From positions 1 through 7,777 of the forward strand of contig CAJAPL010000078.1 of assembly GCA_903943625.1 (NCBI GenBank): a stretch of DNA of 7,777 nt. Reading direction: 5' to 3'. The stretch is from an uncultured bacterium (GTDB taxonomy: Bacteria > Patescibacteriota > Gracilibacteria > Absconditabacterales > Absconditicoccaceae). This document shows positions 6,530-7,777 of the stretch, piece by piece; the first letter of the stretch is position 1; every line of letters begins with the position of its first letter. The notes under the pieces were generated by a model. The model was not told the origin of the DNA. It ran no database searches and was given only the letters and a program-made list of their open reading frames with translations. A program made the translations under genes and the position numbers.

Positions 6530-7669
6530 ATGATATCATTTCTTCGTAAAATTTTTTTCCCACAGCCAGAACCCATGAATGTGATATATGTTCATAAAAA
6601 GAATATTATAAATAATTTGGAAATATTACAATCATTACAGCCCAAAGCTGAGATTTTCCCTGTACTTAAATCCAATGCATATGGACACTGATTGAAACAA
6701 ATTACAAAAATAATTAGAAAACTAAATGTCCCATATTTGGTTGTAGACAGCTTCCCTGAATACATGATAGTGAAAAAATATTCTAGACAAGAAATTTTGT
6801 TGCTAGGTGAAACCTTGCCAAATAATTATTATGATTTTGACTTTAAAAGAACAACATTTTGTATTTCAAATATTCCTACTTTGGAGGTATTATGAAAGAT
6901 AAATAAAAAAATCAGAATTCATATTTTTTTGAATACGGGAATGAATAGGGAGGGAATAGATGAAGATCATTTGACGAAATTTATTGAAATATTAAAAGAA
7001 TATCCAAAAATAGAAGTTACTGGCGTGATGTCACATCTACATAGTGCAGACAGGATTTATTGAAATTATATAGACGATCAAATTGAGAAATTTAAAAAAA
7101 TGTATTATAATATTGTAAATGCTGGTTATTCGCCTATGTGGAGGCATATATGAAATAGCGCCTGAATGATCAAAATAAAGGATGATTTTTTTAATGCTTT
7201 TAGACCTGGATTAGCAATGTATGGTTATAATCCGTTGGAACAATCTGACGAGAAATTTAATCAATGAAAAAAATTAAAACCAGCCCTTAGCATATTATCG
7301 ACTATTGTTTCTTTGCATGATTTACAATATGGACAATGAGTGAGTTATGGCCAAGAATATAAATCTTATGAGAATGAAAAAGTCGCGACTATACCATTTG
7401 GTTATGCTGAGGGACTACCAAGAAGTGCTAGTTGAAGGGTGCTGTTTGGTAATGGATGAAGAAAATATTTTAAACAAGTCTGAACTATATGTATGAATAT
7501 GTGTAGTATATTGGTCGATTGATCGACAAACTTATATGATGAAATAGAGATGGTGAGTGAAAATTTGTCTTCAAAAAATACATTAAAGAATTTAGTAGAC
7601 CAAAGTGGTATGATTACTTATGAATTTCTTGTGAAGTTGGACAGGGGAATTAGGAGAGAAGTTATTTAG
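6530..7669 (+). CDS. alr: Alanine racemase (PLP-dependent)
   Basis: Interconverts L- and D-alanine for peptidoglycan in the cytoplasm. 379 residues, near the family's usual 360-390; fold-type III barrel then C-terminal beta domain. Motifs: PVLKSNAYGHG (44-54) with PLP-binding Lys47; FLNTGMNREGI (133-143); GVMSHLHSAD (165-174); HIGNSAGM (206-213); FRPGLAMYGYNP (224-235), phosphate-site region; YGQGVSYGQEY (267-277) with catalytic Tyr273; IPFGYAEGLPR (288-298); VGTICMNMCSILVD (317-330). Eleven of 27 glycines are UGA, including Gly54 in the Lys47 motif, Gly208 and Gly270; standard-code reading would break it at many sites. Start ATG 6530; Met16 (6575) is an alternative closer to the family core, since residues 1-15 (basic and hydrophobic) are not conserved. 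The usual active-site Asp in CMDQ-type motifs is Asn here (CMN). It is divergent from clpC and stops with TAG. Confidence 0.96.
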
Positions 7670-7697
7670 TGATTTATGCTCCTTTTTCCTTTTGGTC

Positions 7698-7742
7698 ATT
7701 CCGGCTTAGTTTTTTTGCGGTCGGAATCTATTTTCTTTTTTC
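7698..7742 (+). terminator. Possible alr terminator
   Basis: ATTCCG (7698-7703) and CGGAAT (7722-7727) form a six-pair stem with an 18-base loop, followed by a T-rich stretch (7729-7741). It lies 28 bases after the alr stop. The long loop makes it a weak terminator candidate. Confidence 0.35.
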
Positions 7743-7764
7743 TTTTGGCATTGCCCCAAAAGAA
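7740..7764. repeat. Perfect 9-bp hairpin near the window end
   Basis: TTCTTTTGG (7740-7748), a 7-base loop and CCAAAAGAA (7756-7764). No T-run follows on either strand, so it is not a simple terminator. The flanks suggest part of an interspersed repeat: CTTTTTCCTTTTGG at 7682-7695 resembles TTTTTTCTTTTGG at 7736-7748. The element is probably cut by the window end. Confidence 0.55.
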
Positions 7765-7777
7765 CCAAAAACTCTAG

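Noticed and set aside
1..7669. Window as a field of pseudogenes with many TGA stops
   Set aside because: All TGA codons are in frame, no frameshifts are seen, motifs are intact and TGA falls on conserved Gly positions; recoding explains everything.
1..7669. TGA as tryptophan (code 4, Mycoplasma-like)
   Set aside because: Conserved sites with TGA are Gly in RecA, Clp and Alr families, and TGG is used for the recognisable Trp residues.

Overview
The window comes from a bacterium that reads UGA as glycine (translation table 25), the code known from Candidatus Absconditabacteria (SR1) and Gracilibacteria (BD1-5). With the standard code the window holds only short fragments. With UGA read as Gly, seven continuous genes appear, and roughly 97 of about 152 glycines (hand count) are UGA, many at invariant family positions such as the first Gly of the RecA P-loop. 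All six visible stop codons are TAA or TAG. The DNA is AT-rich, and no gene start shows a clear Shine-Dalgarno sequence.

Layout. (1) 1-925, minus: recA, cut at the window edge. (2) 926-1312: a 387-base gap with a 19-base repeat, a foldable palindrome cluster, a 21-base tandem repeat and probable divergent promoters. (3) 1313-1717, plus: a four-helix-bundle (S23/23S-rRNA-intervening-sequence type) protein, bracketed by an inverted pair of 15-base motifs. (4) 1760-2383, plus: a LexA-like self-cleaving repressor with a winged-helix N terminus and an S24 Ser-Lys protease domain. (5) 2395-2520: a hairpin-rich block that repeats several elements of the recA upstream region. (6) 2544-3011, plus: a DUF5680 protein. 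(7) 3018-3671, minus: an uncharacterised protein with a weak ADP-ribosyltransferase-like motif, convergent with the DUF5680 gene. (8) 3785-6358, minus: a complete ClpC-type AAA+ unfoldase with its own terminator and promoter. (9) 6530-7669, plus: alanine racemase, divergent from clpC. (10) 7670-7777: two inverted repeats.

Together, recA and the lexA-like gene are the two core parts of an SOS circuit (RecA filament triggers LexA self-cleavage) and lie under 1 kb apart. This suggests a compact DNA-damage regulon, with the four-helix-bundle gene possibly co-transcribed with lexA. ClpC (protein quality control) and alanine racemase (D-Ala for peptidoglycan) are housekeeping genes with no evident link to it. 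I see no tRNA, rRNA, CRISPR array, transposase or phage structural gene.
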